From NCBI GenBank assembly GCA_023248595.1, contig JAHFEG010000008.1, positions 1 through 64,000 on the forward strand: 64,000 nucleotides of DNA, written 5' to 3'. The notes below the pieces were generated by a model, which ran no database searches, was not told where the DNA came from, and saw only the letters and a list, made by a program, of their open reading frames with translations. The DNA is from Myxococcales bacterium (GTDB lineage: Bacteria > Myxococcota > UBA727 > JABDBI01). Both the position numbers and the translations under genes were made by a program. Positions within the stretch are counted from its first letter, which is position 1. The number at the start of each line of letters is the position of its first letter. Positions 35,403-45,461 of the stretch are shown here, one piece after another.

Positions 35403-37806
35403 CAACGTTGTCCTCATAAAAGGCTTTTACTAAAGTGCCATGGCCAGTGAGCCAAATGGTGATTTCACCTTGCGTGCCTGTATTCCAAGTTTTTGCGCCC
35501 TCACCTTGCCAACGTTTTACGATTTGTGAATGGGGGAATCTCCACATATTATTATCTTGCGTGCAAAATACGACGTGCTGGGCATTTGTAGATTTCACAA
35601 ATTCTGGTGTCGAAGATGTTTTGGAGCCGTGATGCGGTGCTTTGACGACGGTCGCTGTAAGATCTGGATAAGACTGCAACAATCTTTTTTCGCCTTCTGC
35701 CTCGATATCTCCTGGCCAAAGTGCACTATCTTTTTGAATGCTAACGCGCAAAACGAGACTGCTGTCATTGGTTTTGAGTGGATAGTATTTATCATAGGGA
35801 TGGGATCTTTGCGAAAGTATTTGGACTGTGGCATCGCCAAAGTGCTTAGCGCCTGCAAGCTCTTCGCTGCTCTTTATTTCAATATTTTTTTGCTTTGCCA
35901 ACTTCAACAATTCAGAAAGAAGTGGATTGTCGTAAGGTAATTTTTTATACCAAAGCTCACGCACGGGAATTTTTTCGATAACACTTAGAAGACCAAGCAA
36001 GTGATCCGAGTCGGGATGCGATAAAACAATAACATCAATTTGACGAATTCTTCTTCTTTGCAAAAAAGGAATAATAACCGTCTTGCCAGGATCAAGTTTG
36101 CGTTCAAAATGACCACCGCCGTCAACAAGTAGAACTTGTTTCGAGGGAAATTCAAAAATAGCTGCATCTCCTTGACCAACCGGTAAAACAGTAATGCGAA
36201 TGCCTTGTGTCCATTCATAATCAACGAGCACTGCAATCGAGATATTTAAAAAAACAAGGCCGGCTAAGAGCAATCGTCGTTTAGAAACAAATAAACTAAC
36301 TGTTGCAGTGGCGGCGATGAAGAAAAAAATAGTAGCCAGTTTACTGGGCACTGGAATAAGCTGTAAATTTCCGAAATAAGTATCGAGCAATTCGCAAAGT
36401 GCTTCAAGCATTCCTGCACAATTAGCACCTAAAGTAATTAGGGTGCTGCTGTCGAAACAGGCTCCTGAAACGCCAAGAAAGATAGCAGGCGTTTGCAGAA
36501 AAACAGCAATGGGAACCAAAATAGTATTGATGAGAATTCCGGTCGGAGTCATTTCGCCAAATAAATGTGCGCTGACGGGCAGAGTCATTAAACCAGCTGC
36601 GAATGAAGTTATGAAAAGGGTATAAGCTTTTTTGCCAAAATCACGCCAAGGACTTTCTTCGAGTTCAATTTTAATGTCATCTATTTCTACTGGAGGAGTG
36701 CCGACCAAAATAAGACCAAATACCGCAGCATAGGAAAGCAGAAAACTCGGGTCGACGACTGAGGCAGGCCAAAGTAAAATGGCAAATAAGCCTGCCACAC
36801 CAAAAGAATCGGCAATGGTGCTTTGCCGCGACAAAATAACGCAAACTAATAGTACAGAAGACATGGCAGCTGCGCGAACGGCAGAGGGAGGGGCACCACA
36901 TAAAAATGTGAAACACCAAATGGAGATTAAAGAAAGCCAAGCCGCCAAAAAACTGGCTTGCGATTTGCGACCCGTAAAAGGAATGAGTAAAAAAATAAAA
37001 CGGAAAAATTGGTAAAATAAGTAAGCCAACAAAGAAATTTGTAAGCCGCTGACTGCCAGAAGATGACCGGCGCCTAAGTTGCGATACATTTGTTTTTGCT
37101 CGGCATCGAACAAATTAGTGTCGCCAATAATTAAGGCAAGTAAAACAGCGGCTTCTCTTGGCGTGCTTAAGAGTATAAGCTTTTCACGCAGCGCATAGCG
37201 CATTTGGGCGAAGAAGGAGGGGTTTTTTCTTTTTTTCATAACGGCAATTGCAAAGGAATCTTTTAGAAAAATATTTGCATGAATTTGACGTGCAAGTCCG
37301 AACCAAAACGGATCAAATTGCCCTGGTGACAAAGCATGTTTGAGTAATCTAAGCTTTGCTTGTACGCGAACTTCGTCGCCTTCAAAAACAGGAAAGGCTG
37401 CGGCGCTATCGTTTAGAAAAAGTGTGGTAGTGAATGTGAGTCCAAACCGTTTTTCTTTGGTGATAACACCGGTGACATAAAAGGTAGCGCGTTTTCCCTT
37501 GGCCAATGTCGATGCGATGTCACTGACTATCCCTTCGAACACGCATTCATCCGTGGGCAGGGAGGCAATTTTTTCTTGATAGGCATCGAGTCGCATTTTT
37601 GCAGCGCCGGATATTAGTAAGACACAAAAAGCCAAAACAAAAAGTGCGCGCCCTATTTTGGATGGTGTAAAAACAGCAACAATGGCAGTAAATGTTGCAG
37701 CCATAAAAAAAAACATGGCTTCTAAATCTGTGAATAAACCCAGATAGGCGCCCATGAAGGCAGCGACAAATAAATAAAGAGATGGTGAAGAGCGCACAGT
37801 GTGCAA
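35386..37806 (-). CDS. comEC: DNA internalization/competence protein ComEC/Rec2
   Basis: The 806-residue protein forms the inner-membrane channel that takes up single-stranded DNA. N-terminal membrane helices and a small OB-like domain (about 1-190) come first, then the Competence domain with many helices and GHLLAVSGLQISLLAYLFY, then a metallo-beta-lactamase-like domain (about 530-790) with VGQGDAA, LVDGGG and SHPDSDHLLG. All three parts are present, so it is full length. The start is a TTG at 37806 (a stop lies just upstream); no clear ribosome site. It ends overlapping the aconitase start. Confidence 0.93.
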   Translation of the reverse strand: MHTVRSSPSLYLFVAAFMGAYLGLFTDLEAMFFFMAATFTAIVAVFTPSKIGRALFVLAFCVLLISGAAKMRLDAYQEKIASLPTDECVFEGIVSDIASTLAKGKRATFYVTGVITKEKRFGLTFTTTLFLNDSAAAFPVFEGDEVRVQAKLRLLKHALSPGQFDPFWFGLARQIHANIFLKDSFAIAVMKKRKNPSFFAQMRYALREKLILLSTPREAAVLLALIIGDTNLFDAEQKQMYRNLGAGHLLAVSGLQISLLAYLFYQFFRFIFLLIPFTGRKSQASFLAAWLSLISIWCFTFLCGAPPSAVRAAAMSSVLLVCVILSRQSTIADSFGVAGLFAILLWPASVVDPSFLLSYAAVFGLILVGTPPVEIDDIKIELEESPWRDFGKKAYTLFITSFAAGLMTLPVSAHLFGEMTPTGILINTILVPIAVFLQTPAIFLGVSGACFDSSTLITLGANCAGMLEALCELLDTYFGNLQLIPVPSKLATIFFFIAATATVSLFVSKRRLLLAGLVFLNISIAVLVDYEWTQGIRITVLPVGQGDAAIFEFPSKQVLLVDGGGHFERKLDPGKTVIIPFLQRRRIRQIDVIVLSHPDSDHLLGLLSVIEKIPVRELWYKKLPYDNPLLSELLKLAKQKNIEIKSSEELAGAKHFGDATVQILSQRSHPYDKYYPLKTNDSSLVLRVSIQKDSALWPGDIEAEGEKRLLQSYPDLTATVVKAPHHGSKTSSTPEFVKSTNAQHVVFCTQDNNMWRFPHSQIVKRWQGEGAKTWNTGTQGEITIWLTGHGTLVKAFYEDNVDDKRN

Positions 37807-37861
37807 GTAAACCCGCGGCTATGCGCTGATATTTCGGATGCCTTTAAACGTGAGCCTGTTG

Positions 37862-39667
37862 TCACGGCCGGTGCATGACTCCTCGATCGTCGTTGGAACT
37901 TTCTTGTTCTTGAACCCAGTTTTCCATGTTGCGTCGCATGGTTGGCAATGGCAGAGCACCAAATTGTAAAAGACGATCATGAAAAGCAGTCAAACTAAAT
38001 TTGCGGCCCAATTTTAGTTCAGCCTCACGCCTGACTTGCATAATTTCAAGTTGCCCTATTTTATAAGCAAGCGCTTGCCCAGGCCAAACAATGTATCGAT
38101 CAATTTCATTCACCACTTCAGTTTCAGGTAATGAAGTTTGCTCGGCAAGATATTGCAATGCTTTTTGTCTGGGCCATTTTTTATAGTGGATGCCAGTGTC
38201 GATCACTAAGCGTAGTGCACGCCAAAGTTCGTAGTTCAAAGCACCCATTTTTTCGTCCATATTTTCATACAACCCTAGCTCGTCTGCCAGGCCTTCTGCA
38301 TAAAGAGCCCAGCCTTCGACAAATGCTGTTTGTCCAAGTTGTCTTTGGAACTCGGGTAATGATTTATTTTCATTGGCTAATGCAATTTGCAAATGATGAC
38401 CGGGAATTGCTTCGTGAAATGCCAAAACAGGCATACTGTAAAGCGATCGATTCTCAGGCTCGTAAGTATTTAGATAGTAGAAAGCTGGCCGACTGTTGTC
38501 GCTGGGTGCTTCGTAATAATAAGCAGCTGGAGCCTCTTGTTCGCGAAAGGCTTCGATGGATTTTACTTCGATGGGTGTTTTGGGAATTTGGGTGAATGCC
38601 CTTGGAAGCACCGTTTGTGCTTTTGTTACCAGTCTTTGATTGTACACGAGCAGGTCTTTTCTAGAGGGAGGATGCTCCTTGTTTTTTTGTAATAGCATCT
38701 TTTTATAAAGAGGTAAGTCGAGGTTTGGGTTCGAGGCGTGAATTAGTTTATTCATTTCAGTTTTGATACGTGTCACTTCACGTAGCCCTAGCTGATGAAT
38801 TTCTTCGGCTGAAAGTTTCAGCCCCGTATATTTTCGAATCAAGGCTGTATAACATGCTTGGCCTTGCGGAATGGAGCTAACACTGACATCGTCTCTTGCG
38901 TTTACGAGTAAATCTTTTTGTAGAAAATTTCGGTAAGCCAAGAGCCCTGGATAAACATGGTTTTTGATGGAGAGAAGTAAATCAGCTTTAATTTGTTCTT
39001 TTTGCTCGTTGCTTAGCTTACTTGGCAGATGATGAGATATTTCATAGTAGGGACTTTTTTCTGGGGTTTCATTGATTTGTCGGTTGAGTTGTTTAATGAC
39101 TAATTCGACATTAATTTTTGCAGACAAATAACCTTGCAGCATTCCCGCTTTTAAATTCGCGATGTGCTGCTCATAAAAACCTTTCATCTTTTGATAACGC
39201 TTAATTAAATTTTGAGCATCTCTGAGCGATAGTATCGTGTGGTGATTTGGCAATTCAGCAAAGTTGACTTGTGGCCCATCTAATTGGTCCACAACCCACA
39301 GCCAATTTTTGCATTGTGTACATTCAACGGTACTTTTTAACTCTTGAAATAGTACGTCACTCGTTATTTGTTCTTCTCTGGCCAGTTGGCTCTGATCCAA
39401 CTTTTGTAGTCTGGCCAATAAAGACTGGTATGCATCTGTTTCTTTTTGGATCACCAAAGGAGAAAGATCGGGTAGATTTTCATCAAATTGCCGGTTGCCA
39501 ATAAATGTAGCCCAGACAGGCGAATCTTGAAGCGTTTGTTGCCAAAAAGCATCGGAAATTTGTTTCAGTTTTTCTCCTTCTGTGAAGGAGGCGGAATCAT
39601 CAGCAGGCCAGTGCGCCAAGCAACTGATCGTGAAACAAAGAATGAAAGACGCGATGAAGCTTCTCAT
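37862..39667 (-). CDS. DUF885 family exported metallopeptidase
   Basis: The 601-residue protein has a hydrophobic signal sequence with a Cys in FTISCLAH, either a lipobox variant or a plain signal. The zinc-binding helix reads FHEAIPGHHLQ, and EGWALYAEGLADELG follows with the second-site Glu, as in DUF885/M32-like gluzincins. It probably trims peptides in the periplasm. AAGG lies about 10 bases before the ATG. It heads the minus-strand run that continues into comEC after a 55-base gap. Confidence 0.9.
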   Translation of the reverse strand: MRSFIASFILCFTISCLAHWPADDSASFTEGEKLKQISDAFWQQTLQDSPVWATFIGNRQFDENLPDLSPLVIQKETDAYQSLLARLQKLDQSQLAREEQITSDVLFQELKSTVECTQCKNWLWVVDQLDGPQVNFAELPNHHTILSLRDAQNLIKRYQKMKGFYEQHIANLKAGMLQGYLSAKINVELVIKQLNRQINETPEKSPYYEISHHLPSKLSNEQKEQIKADLLLSIKNHVYPGLLAYRNFLQKDLLVNARDDVSVSSIPQGQACYTALIRKYTGLKLSAEEIHQLGLREVTRIKTEMNKLIHASNPNLDLPLYKKMLLQKNKEHPPSRKDLLVYNQRLVTKAQTVLPRAFTQIPKTPIEVKSIEAFREQEAPAAYYYEAPSDNSRPAFYYLNTYEPENRSLYSMPVLAFHEAIPGHHLQIALANENKSLPEFQRQLGQTAFVEGWALYAEGLADELGLYENMDEKMGALNYELWRALRLVIDTGIHYKKWPRQKALQYLAEQTSLPETEVVNEIDRYIVWPGQALAYKIGQLEIMQVRREAELKLGRKFSLTAFHDRLLQFGALPLPTMRRNMENWVQEQESSNDDRGVMHRP

Positions 39668-39788
39668 GTCTGATAAACCTTTTGTTTGATGGGCTCTTTT
39701 TTATAAAATTACTATGTTTTCGAAAGAATAATCTGGTTGGTGCTTAAAAAAGTGTAGCCAAAAAAATAAACTGGCGGGTAAATTGCAA

Positions 39789-39817
39789 TTGACGCAATGC
39801 GTTAAATAAGATGTAAT
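39789..39817 (+). promoter_or_regulatory. Sigma-70-type promoter of the histone-tailed protein gene
   Basis: TTGACG (39789-39794), a 17-base spacer, then TGTAAT (39812-39817): one mismatch from consensus in each box. The start codon is 33 bases downstream of the -10 box. Confidence 0.65.
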
Positions 39818-39849
39818 CTACAAAAGACAACCAAGAAATGAGGTTAGCC

Positions 39850-40407
39850 ATGACGACAGACAAACAAAAAAAAAGTAAGAAGCAAAAACTTTTCGATGCC
39901 TTCCCTAAATCGATCGATCAGTCCAAGCTGCTGCAAAATGCCGTGAGTTTGTTGCACGAAGTCCAAAAACAGGCAGAGGGTTTAAAACAGGGCAACAATG
40001 AAGAAATTCATAAGCTATTGTTGAAGTTAAAAGATTCTTATCAAGACATTGGTTTAAAAGTTGCCGTTGTTTCGGATGAAGCAAAAAAACAAGCGAAAGA
40101 GGGCGTATCAACGCTGGTACAAACTTGGCAAAAGAACAAGTCTGGATTACCTGACAAATTGACAGGTGAAGTCGATCGGTTGCTTGACAGAGTAGGACTT
40201 ATGCGCAAAACCAAGTCTAAAGCAAAATCAGCATCGAAAAGCACGAAGCCTGTTGCTAAAAACAAGGTAGCGCCAAAAGTGAAAGTATCTGCAAAGCCTA
40301 AAACGAAAGCCGCAACACCAAAAGCAAAAAGTAAACCTGCGAAAAAAGCTGCAACCAAAAAAACAACGTCTGCAGGTTCGATACCAACACCTTCAGCGAC
40401 GCTATAA
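39850..40407 (+). CDS. Protein with helical domain and histone H1-like Lys/Ala tail
   Basis: The 185-residue protein has an N-terminal helical part (about 1-115) of phasin-like or coiled-coil character, and then a tail of about 65 residues made almost wholly of Lys, Ala, Pro, Ser and Thr (repeats such as KPAKKAATKKT). Such tails bind DNA or polyanions in histone H1-like bacterial proteins and in some granule proteins. GAGG precedes ATG 39850; an ATG four codons earlier is less likely. A good promoter lies upstream. Possibly a nucleoid or storage-granule protein; function not settled. Confidence 0.7.
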   Translation: MTTDKQKKSKKQKLFDAFPKSIDQSKLLQNAVSLLHEVQKQAEGLKQGNNEEIHKLLLKLKDSYQDIGLKVAVVSDEAKKQAKEGVSTLVQTWQKNKSGLPDKLTGEVDRLLDRVGLMRKTKSKAKSASKSTKPVAKNKVAPKVKVSAKPKTKAATPKAKSKPAKKAATKKTTSAGSIPTPSATL

Positions 40408-40420
40408 ATGGTTTTTTCTT

Positions 40421-40493
40421 GTCATCCCGGACTTGTTCCGGGATCTAGATTGCAAACGTTCATATCTGGATTCCAGACCAAGCCTGGAATGAC
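40421..40493 (+). repeat. Dispersed palindromic repeat (GTCATCCCGG type)
   Basis: The element begins GTCATCCCGGACTTGTTCC and ends CAAGCCTGGAATGAC; the two halves are imperfect reverse complements of about 36 bases. This is the widespread intergenic palindrome known from many proteobacteria. It sits between the histone-tailed gene and pyrE and may fold and help end transcription. Confidence 0.8.
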
Positions 40494-40597
40494 AATAACC
40501 AAAAACTGAAGCTAATACTTTCAAGAGACCCTGTTATTGCCATTCAAAGAATTCGGATCCAAACTGCTCCAATCATTTCTTAAAGAAGGCATTTGGT

Positions 40598-41218
40598 ATG
40601 CGAATTGTAGGCTCATGCGAAAGTGATCGAAGACGGCTGTTGGATTTAATCAAAATAAATTCTTATCAAGAGCGCGAGGTGACTTTGGCAAGTGGGCAAA
40701 AAAGTCACTTCTATATTGATTGTAAGCAAACAGCTTTTTTGGGAGAGGGGGCCAGTTTAATCGGCCGTCTTTTTTATAGCCACTTGGTATCGCTTGAAAA
40801 AAATGGCATACACTTTGATGCTTGCGGTGGCATGGCTTTAGGGGCTGTTCCGTTAGCAATTGCGCTTTCAATGACAGCATTTTTATTGGACAGAGAATTG
40901 CCTGCGTTGGCTGTACGTAAAGAAGCTAAAAATCACGGTACTGGTGCTTTTGTTGAGGGAGCCAATTGTGTGCCTCTAAAAGGTCATGTGCTTTTAGTGG
41001 AAGACGTCGTGACTACCGGGGGCTCAACAATTTTAGCTGCGCAAAAATTGCGTGAGTCTGGATACAGAGTTGAAATGGTCTTTGCCTTGGTTAACCGCGG
41101 AGCAGGGGGAGAGGAAAACTTTAAAGACAATGGTCTTTCTCTTTGTTCTCTTTTTGATTTGACAGATTTTCCTATTACCAATGTATTACACGAGGAAAGA
41201 ATATGCGACGGATTATAG
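40598..41218 (+). CDS. pyrE: Orotate phosphoribosyltransferase
   Basis: The 206-residue enzyme makes orotidine monophosphate from orotate and PRPP in pyrimidine synthesis. The PRPP-binding loop [13 protein letters not shown] lies at 131-143 (Glu135, Asp136), the catalytic loop is [11 protein letters not shown], and [13 protein letters not shown] is the usual orotate-site strand. GAAGG stands before the ATG. Its end overlaps ridA by 16 bases. Confidence 0.95.
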   Translation: MRIVGSCESDRRRLLDLIKINSYQEREVTLASGQKSHFYIDCKQTAFLGEGASLIGRLFYSHLVSLEKNGIHFDACGGMALGAVPLAIALSMTAFLLDRELPALAVRKEAKNHGTGAFVEGANCVPLKGHVLLVEDVVTTGGSTILAAQKLRESGYRVEMVFALVNRGAGGEENFKDNGLSLCSLFDLTDFPITNVLHEERICDGL

Positions 41219-41598
41219 CTACGACCAAAGCTCCCAAAGCCATTGGCCCTTACAGTCAGGCGATTGCCTGTGCGGCAGGTGAGTTGGTTTTCACCTCGGG
41301 ACAGATCCCTCTTGATCCCAATACTATGGAGATTGTAAGCGAAGACGTGACGCAGCAAACAAGGCAGGTCATTGAAAATTTAAAAGCGGTTTTAAGCGAA
41401 GCCGGGTGCACGCTTGCGGATGTAGTCAAAACCACTGTTTTTTTGAAAAATATGGATGATTTTGCTAATGTGAACGCAGAATACGAAAAGGCATTTGGAA
41501 AAAATCCACCCGCGAGATCCACGGTTGAAGTTTCCAGATTGCCCAAAAACGTTAAGATAGAAATTGAGGCAATTGCAATGGGATCAAGTCGGCCATGA
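41203..41598 (+). CDS. ridA: RidA family enamine/imine deaminase
   Basis: The 131-residue protein hydrolyses reactive 2-aminoacrylate and related imines that arise from PLP enzymes. It has the family blocks [22 protein letters not shown] and [23 protein letters not shown], with the Arg of PPARSTV as the key substrate-binding residue. It overlaps both neighbours (16 bases with pyrE, 4 with the symporter gene), so the three genes form one operon. Confidence 0.95.
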   Translation: MRRIIATTKAPKAIGPYSQAIACAAGELVFTSGQIPLDPNTMEIVSEDVTQQTRQVIENLKAVLSEAGCTLADVVKTTVFLKNMDDFANVNAEYEKAFGKNPPARSTVEVSRLPKNVKIEIEAIAMGSSRP

Positions 41599-42863
41599 AA
41601 GAGCATAAAAAATTACTGATCAGTTTAGTCCTTGGTATTATTCTTGGGACCTTTTTTCACGAGCATCAAGATATTGCTTTGGTTAATTGGTTTCAGGCCA
41701 ATATTCTTTACTTAATAGGACAAGGTTTTTTACGGCTTATCTTTATGATTGTTGTTCCCATGGTTTTTTCAGCGATGGTGCTGGGAATTTATGAACTGAT
41801 CTCGACAGATAATTTTGGTCGAGTGGCCAAGCGGACTCTGTTTTTTACGGTTTTAGCTTCTTCTCTTGCGGTAACGATTGGCATTTTGATTGTTAATATT
41901 TTAAAGCCAGGGGTTGGCGCTGGACTTAAAGAATTGCTGATCAGTGGTAATCTTGATCAGGTATCAAGCATTCAAAGAGCTGCGAGTGCAACTAAGTCGA
42001 TTCGAGACACGCTTTTAGATATGATTCCAGCAAATCCTCTGTTGGCGGCGAGCAATGCTCTCAACGGAGAGATGCTTTCTTTCATGATGTTTACGGTATT
42101 GTTTGGGATTGCTTTTGCATTTGTGTCTCGCGGTAAAGCTGAACAGCCGATTTTTATTAATTTGATGGAAGAGATTTATGCCGCGACGATGAAAATCGTT
42201 GAATATGTTCTAAAGCTAGCGCCCTATGCCGTTTTTAGTATTATTTTTCAGACCAGTTATAAGTTGGGTGTCGACTTTCTGGCGTCTGTGTTTTTCTACG
42301 TATTTTGTGTGGTTTTAGGTTTATGCATTCAGCAATTTGTTGTTTATTCTTTGTTACTTAAAATTTTCACCAAACGTTCACCAATTGCGTTTTTTAAGGC
42401 TTGTCGTGAGGTTTATCTCTACGCATTTTCGACAGCTTCTTCGAATGCTTCTTTGCCTCGAGCATTAATCGTCGCCGAGCAACGATTGGGGCTTCAGCCA
42501 AAGATTGCGCGTTTTGTCCTCACTGTCGGAGCAACTGCTAATCAAAATGGAACGGCTCTTTTTGAAGGCGTCACTGTATTATTTTTAGCGCAGGTTTTTG
42601 GCGTCGACTTGACTTTAGGGTCGCAGGTGTATGTGATTGTCATTTGCATCTTGGCTGGTGTTGGAACTGCTGGTGTTCCGGGAGGATCCTTGCCTGTTGT
42701 CATGCTGCTTTTAAGCACAATAGGTGTGCCAGCAGAGGGAATGGCTTTGATCCTTGGTGTTGACAGGTTTTTAGATATGTGCCGCACCACCTTAAATGTA
42801 AGTGGTGATTTAGTGATAGCGGCTCTGGTAGATGAGAAAAGCGAGAGCAGTGTTGTCGTTTAA
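41595..42863 (+). CDS. Dicarboxylate/amino acid:cation symporter (DAACS, GltP/DctA-like)
   Basis: The 422-residue protein has about eight helices and two re-entrant loops. Diagnostic blocks are [10 protein letters not shown] (helical hairpin 1), [15 protein letters not shown] (hairpin 2) and [16 protein letters not shown] in the last helix, where Asp and Arg contact the substrate. It imports glutamate/aspartate or C4-dicarboxylates with H+ or Na+. The ATG overlaps the ridA stop. Confidence 0.93.
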   Translation: MKEHKKLLISLVLGIILGTFFHEHQDIALVNWFQANILYLIGQGFLRLIFMIVVPMVFSAMVLGIYELISTDNFGRVAKRTLFFTVLASSLAVTIGILIVNILKPGVGAGLKELLISGNLDQVSSIQRAASATKSIRDTLLDMIPANPLLAASNALNGEMLSFMMFTVLFGIAFAFVSRGKAEQPIFINLMEEIYAATMKIVEYVLKLAPYAVFSIIFQTSYKLGVDFLASVFFYVFCVVLGLCIQQFVVYSLLLKIFTKRSPIAFFKACREVYLYAFSTASSNASLPRALIVAEQRLGLQPKIARFVLTVGATANQNGTALFEGVTVLFLAQVFGVDLTLGSQVYVIVICILAGVGTAGVPGGSLPVVMLLLSTIGVPAEGMALILGVDRFLDMCRTTLNVSGDLVIAALVDEKSESSVVV

Positions 42864-42891
42864 GCCAACTCCAATTAAATAATTAACGACT

Positions 42892-45219
42892 ATGAATAAT
42901 TTTGACCAAACAAAAATCGATTTTGTATCGCTTTTAAATAAAGCGCAATTAGAGGCTGTTACGACAGTCAATGCGCCTCTGTGTATTTTGGCAGGTGCAG
43001 GTACGGGTAAGACGCGGGTTATCACGCATCGAATTGCTTATCTGATCGAGCATGGCGCTGATCCAGAAAATATTTTAGGTGTGACATTTACCAATAAAGC
43101 CGCAACTGAAATGCGCGAAAGGGTTGATCGAATTTTACCTGGCGTCGCACACAGAGTCATGCTGGGAACGTTTCATGGTGTGAGTGCTCGGATTTTGCGT
43201 CGGTATGGTTTTTATGTTGAAGTGCCTGCTTCATTTCTAATTTACGACGCAGATGATAGCCAGAAAATTTTGAAGAAAATAGCGGCAGATTTATTTAATA
43301 TTGGTCGTGAATTTTTAGACTTTTACCAGCAGCAAATTGAAAAATGGCAAAATGAAGGTATCTTGCCAAATCAAGTTCAATCAGATGGCGATTACCGTTT
43401 GATGCGTGCCAAAGAACTTTATGATGCTTATTGGCGGGAGCTTTTGCGTATCGGAGCGCTTGATTTTAATGGATTGCTGCTCAAATGGCACGAGTTGTTG
43501 TTGCACCCCGAAGGTTCCAAACGGCTTTTTGCGCAGTTTCGCCATATTTTGGTCGACGAGTATCAAGATACCAATGCGCTACAGGCAAATATTGTGCAGC
43601 TACTGGGAAAGCAGGCAAAAACAATTGCAATCGTGGGAGATGATGATCAATCAATTTATAGTTGGCGCGGGGCTAAAGCCAGCAATATGCAAAAATTTAT
43701 GGATGATATGCCTCAAGCCTATCTCGTAAAGCTGGAAGCAAATTATCGTTCGACCTCAACTATTTTAAGCGCAGCTAATGCGGTGATTGCAAATAATGCA
43801 AATCGCTTAGGTAAGAATCTAATTGCTGTTGGAGCTGTTGGTGTTCCGGTTCGTTTGATGCGCGCTTTTCATGATCGGCAAGAAGCTGACATGATTGTGA
43901 GCCTAATCGAAGACGAAGTAGGGCGCGGTCATTCTTTATATGAATTTGCTGTATTGATGCGTACTAATGGGCAATCAAGACCATTCGAAGAAGCACTTCG
44001 AAAAGCACGACTGCCATACCGATTGATTGGCGGCATTAAGTTTTATGATCGAAAAGAAGTCAAAGATGTTTTGGCGACATTGCGTGTCGCTTTAAACCCG
44101 AAAAGCGATGTAGATTTTCAGCGCGCTATTAGCGCAGTGCCGCGGGGGATTGGCGAAGCAAGCGTTAAAAAGATTCAAGAAATCGCTAAGCAAAAAGAAT
44201 TGTCGCTGATGCAGGCAATGCTAATTCCCGATCTTCTAAATGAGGCGGGAATTTCTAGTAAAACAGCAAGCAAAATGCAAGCTTTTTCTGGAAGTTTACA
44301 AGAATTGGGTCGACAATGTGCTCCAAATAGCGAACCTGTTGAAGAAGCAACCCAAAAGAAAGCCGATCGCCAAGGCAATTTCTGGTCTGAACCTACATCG
44401 CAGCCAGTGATTCAACATCGACAACTGAATGCGGAAGAAGCTATTGCTATGGCAGCTCAGATGAGTGGTGTCGCAGAAAGGTTACAAGAAGATAAATCGG
44501 ATGAGGCTCAAGACAGACTCGATAATATTGGTCAACTTTTGTCTGCTGCTCAGCAGTATGTTGAAGATGCTATCATGATGGGAAATGACAGCAGTGCTTT
44601 GGGTTTTTTAGAGGCCACTGCACTTTTGTCGAGTGTGGATGATATTAAGGCCCAAGAAAAAGTAGATGGAGCCCTAACATTGATGACGTTGCATGCTGCC
44701 AAAGGATTGGAATTCGATGTTGTCTTTATGGTGGGGATGGAAGAGTATGGCTTTCCGCATGCAAGAGCGCTAGGTGAAGATGCCAATCCTAATGATTTGG
44801 AAGAAGAACGCCGCCTTGCTTATGTCGGAATGACTCGTGCGCGTAAGCGGCTATATTTGACCTATGCGCAAAGGCGTATGATCCACGGTGTGGTAAAAGG
44901 CCGAGTGCCAAGTCGATTTTTGCGGGAGTTGCCAAGAGCAATTACCGTCGGAGATATTCCCCCTGATAGATATGAGCAAAAAGATGTGGACTTCGGGGTC
45001 TCAAATACAAAAATTCGGATGGAATTGGATCCGGACTATGCTCAAGACATGCAAAATGATGATGAGTTATCGAGAGGAACACGTGTTCTGCATACAACGT
45101 TTGGATCAGGCATTGTTTTGGAAAAGCGTGGCAGTGGTAGGCTGTCACGTGCAACTGTGCGTTTTGATCATGACGGTAAAGAGCGCGCTATTATTACTAA
45201 GCACTTACGAATAGCATAA
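42892..45219 (+). CDS. pcrA: UvrD/PcrA-type DNA helicase
   Basis: The 775-residue SF1A helicase has Walker A AGAGTGKT (Lys40), GVTFTNKAATEMRER (Ia), DEYQDT (Walker B, Asp222-Glu223), GDDDQSIYSWRGA (III), LEANYRST, TLHAAKGLEFDVVF and VGMTRARKRLYL (VI). The C-terminal end with GTRVLHTTFGSGIVL is the UvrD/PcrA Tudor-like domain. It acts in repair and in removal of stalled RNA polymerase or recombinase. A Gln/Glu/Ala-rich insert (about 460-560) lies in domain 2B. No clear ribosome site precedes the ATG. Confidence 0.95.
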   Translation: MNNFDQTKIDFVSLLNKAQLEAVTTVNAPLCILAGAGTGKTRVITHRIAYLIEHGADPENILGVTFTNKAATEMRERVDRILPGVAHRVMLGTFHGVSARILRRYGFYVEVPASFLIYDADDSQKILKKIAADLFNIGREFLDFYQQQIEKWQNEGILPNQVQSDGDYRLMRAKELYDAYWRELLRIGALDFNGLLLKWHELLLHPEGSKRLFAQFRHILVDEYQDTNALQANIVQLLGKQAKTIAIVGDDDQSIYSWRGAKASNMQKFMDDMPQAYLVKLEANYRSTSTILSAANAVIANNANRLGKNLIAVGAVGVPVRLMRAFHDRQEADMIVSLIEDEVGRGHSLYEFAVLMRTNGQSRPFEEALRKARLPYRLIGGIKFYDRKEVKDVLATLRVALNPKSDVDFQRAISAVPRGIGEASVKKIQEIAKQKELSLMQAMLIPDLLNEAGISSKTASKMQAFSGSLQELGRQCAPNSEPVEEATQKKADRQGNFWSEPTSQPVIQHRQLNAEEAIAMAAQMSGVAERLQEDKSDEAQDRLDNIGQLLSAAQQYVEDAIMMGNDSSALGFLEATALLSSVDDIKAQEKVDGALTLMTLHAAKGLEFDVVFMVGMEEYGFPHARALGEDANPNDLEEERRLAYVGMTRARKRLYLTYAQRRMIHGVVKGRVPSRFLRELPRAITVGDIPPDRYEQKDVDFGVSNTKIRMELDPDYAQDMQNDDELSRGTRVLHTTFGSGIVLEKRGSGRLSRATVRFDHDGKERAIITKHLRIA

Positions 45220-45461
45220 AAATCAAAAGCCATTGAAAGCTAATTTAACTGATGAGTGTGCATTATTTCGTCCAAATGGCATCGTGAATCGATAGCAGCA
45301 GATATGCATGATTTTTCATTGATCTAGGAATGATCATGAACATTTCGGTTTAGTTGAAGCACAATTCTTTAAGTTAGTTTTCAGCCTTTCCATGTGACTG
45401 AAATGGACGAAGTGCGCATGGTAGACGAGAATCTATAATTTACGCGAATCTAAAAGAACAG
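45220..45461 (+). other. Spacer before the glycan cluster
   Basis: This 242-base gap holds no gene I can support. A dyad at 45315-45340 (TTCATTGATC with GATCATGAA, one bulge) could be a protein site. A TATAAT at 45434-45439 lies 22 bases before the epimerase start, but no matching -35 box is seen. No JUMPstart/ops element is seen. Confidence 0.4.
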
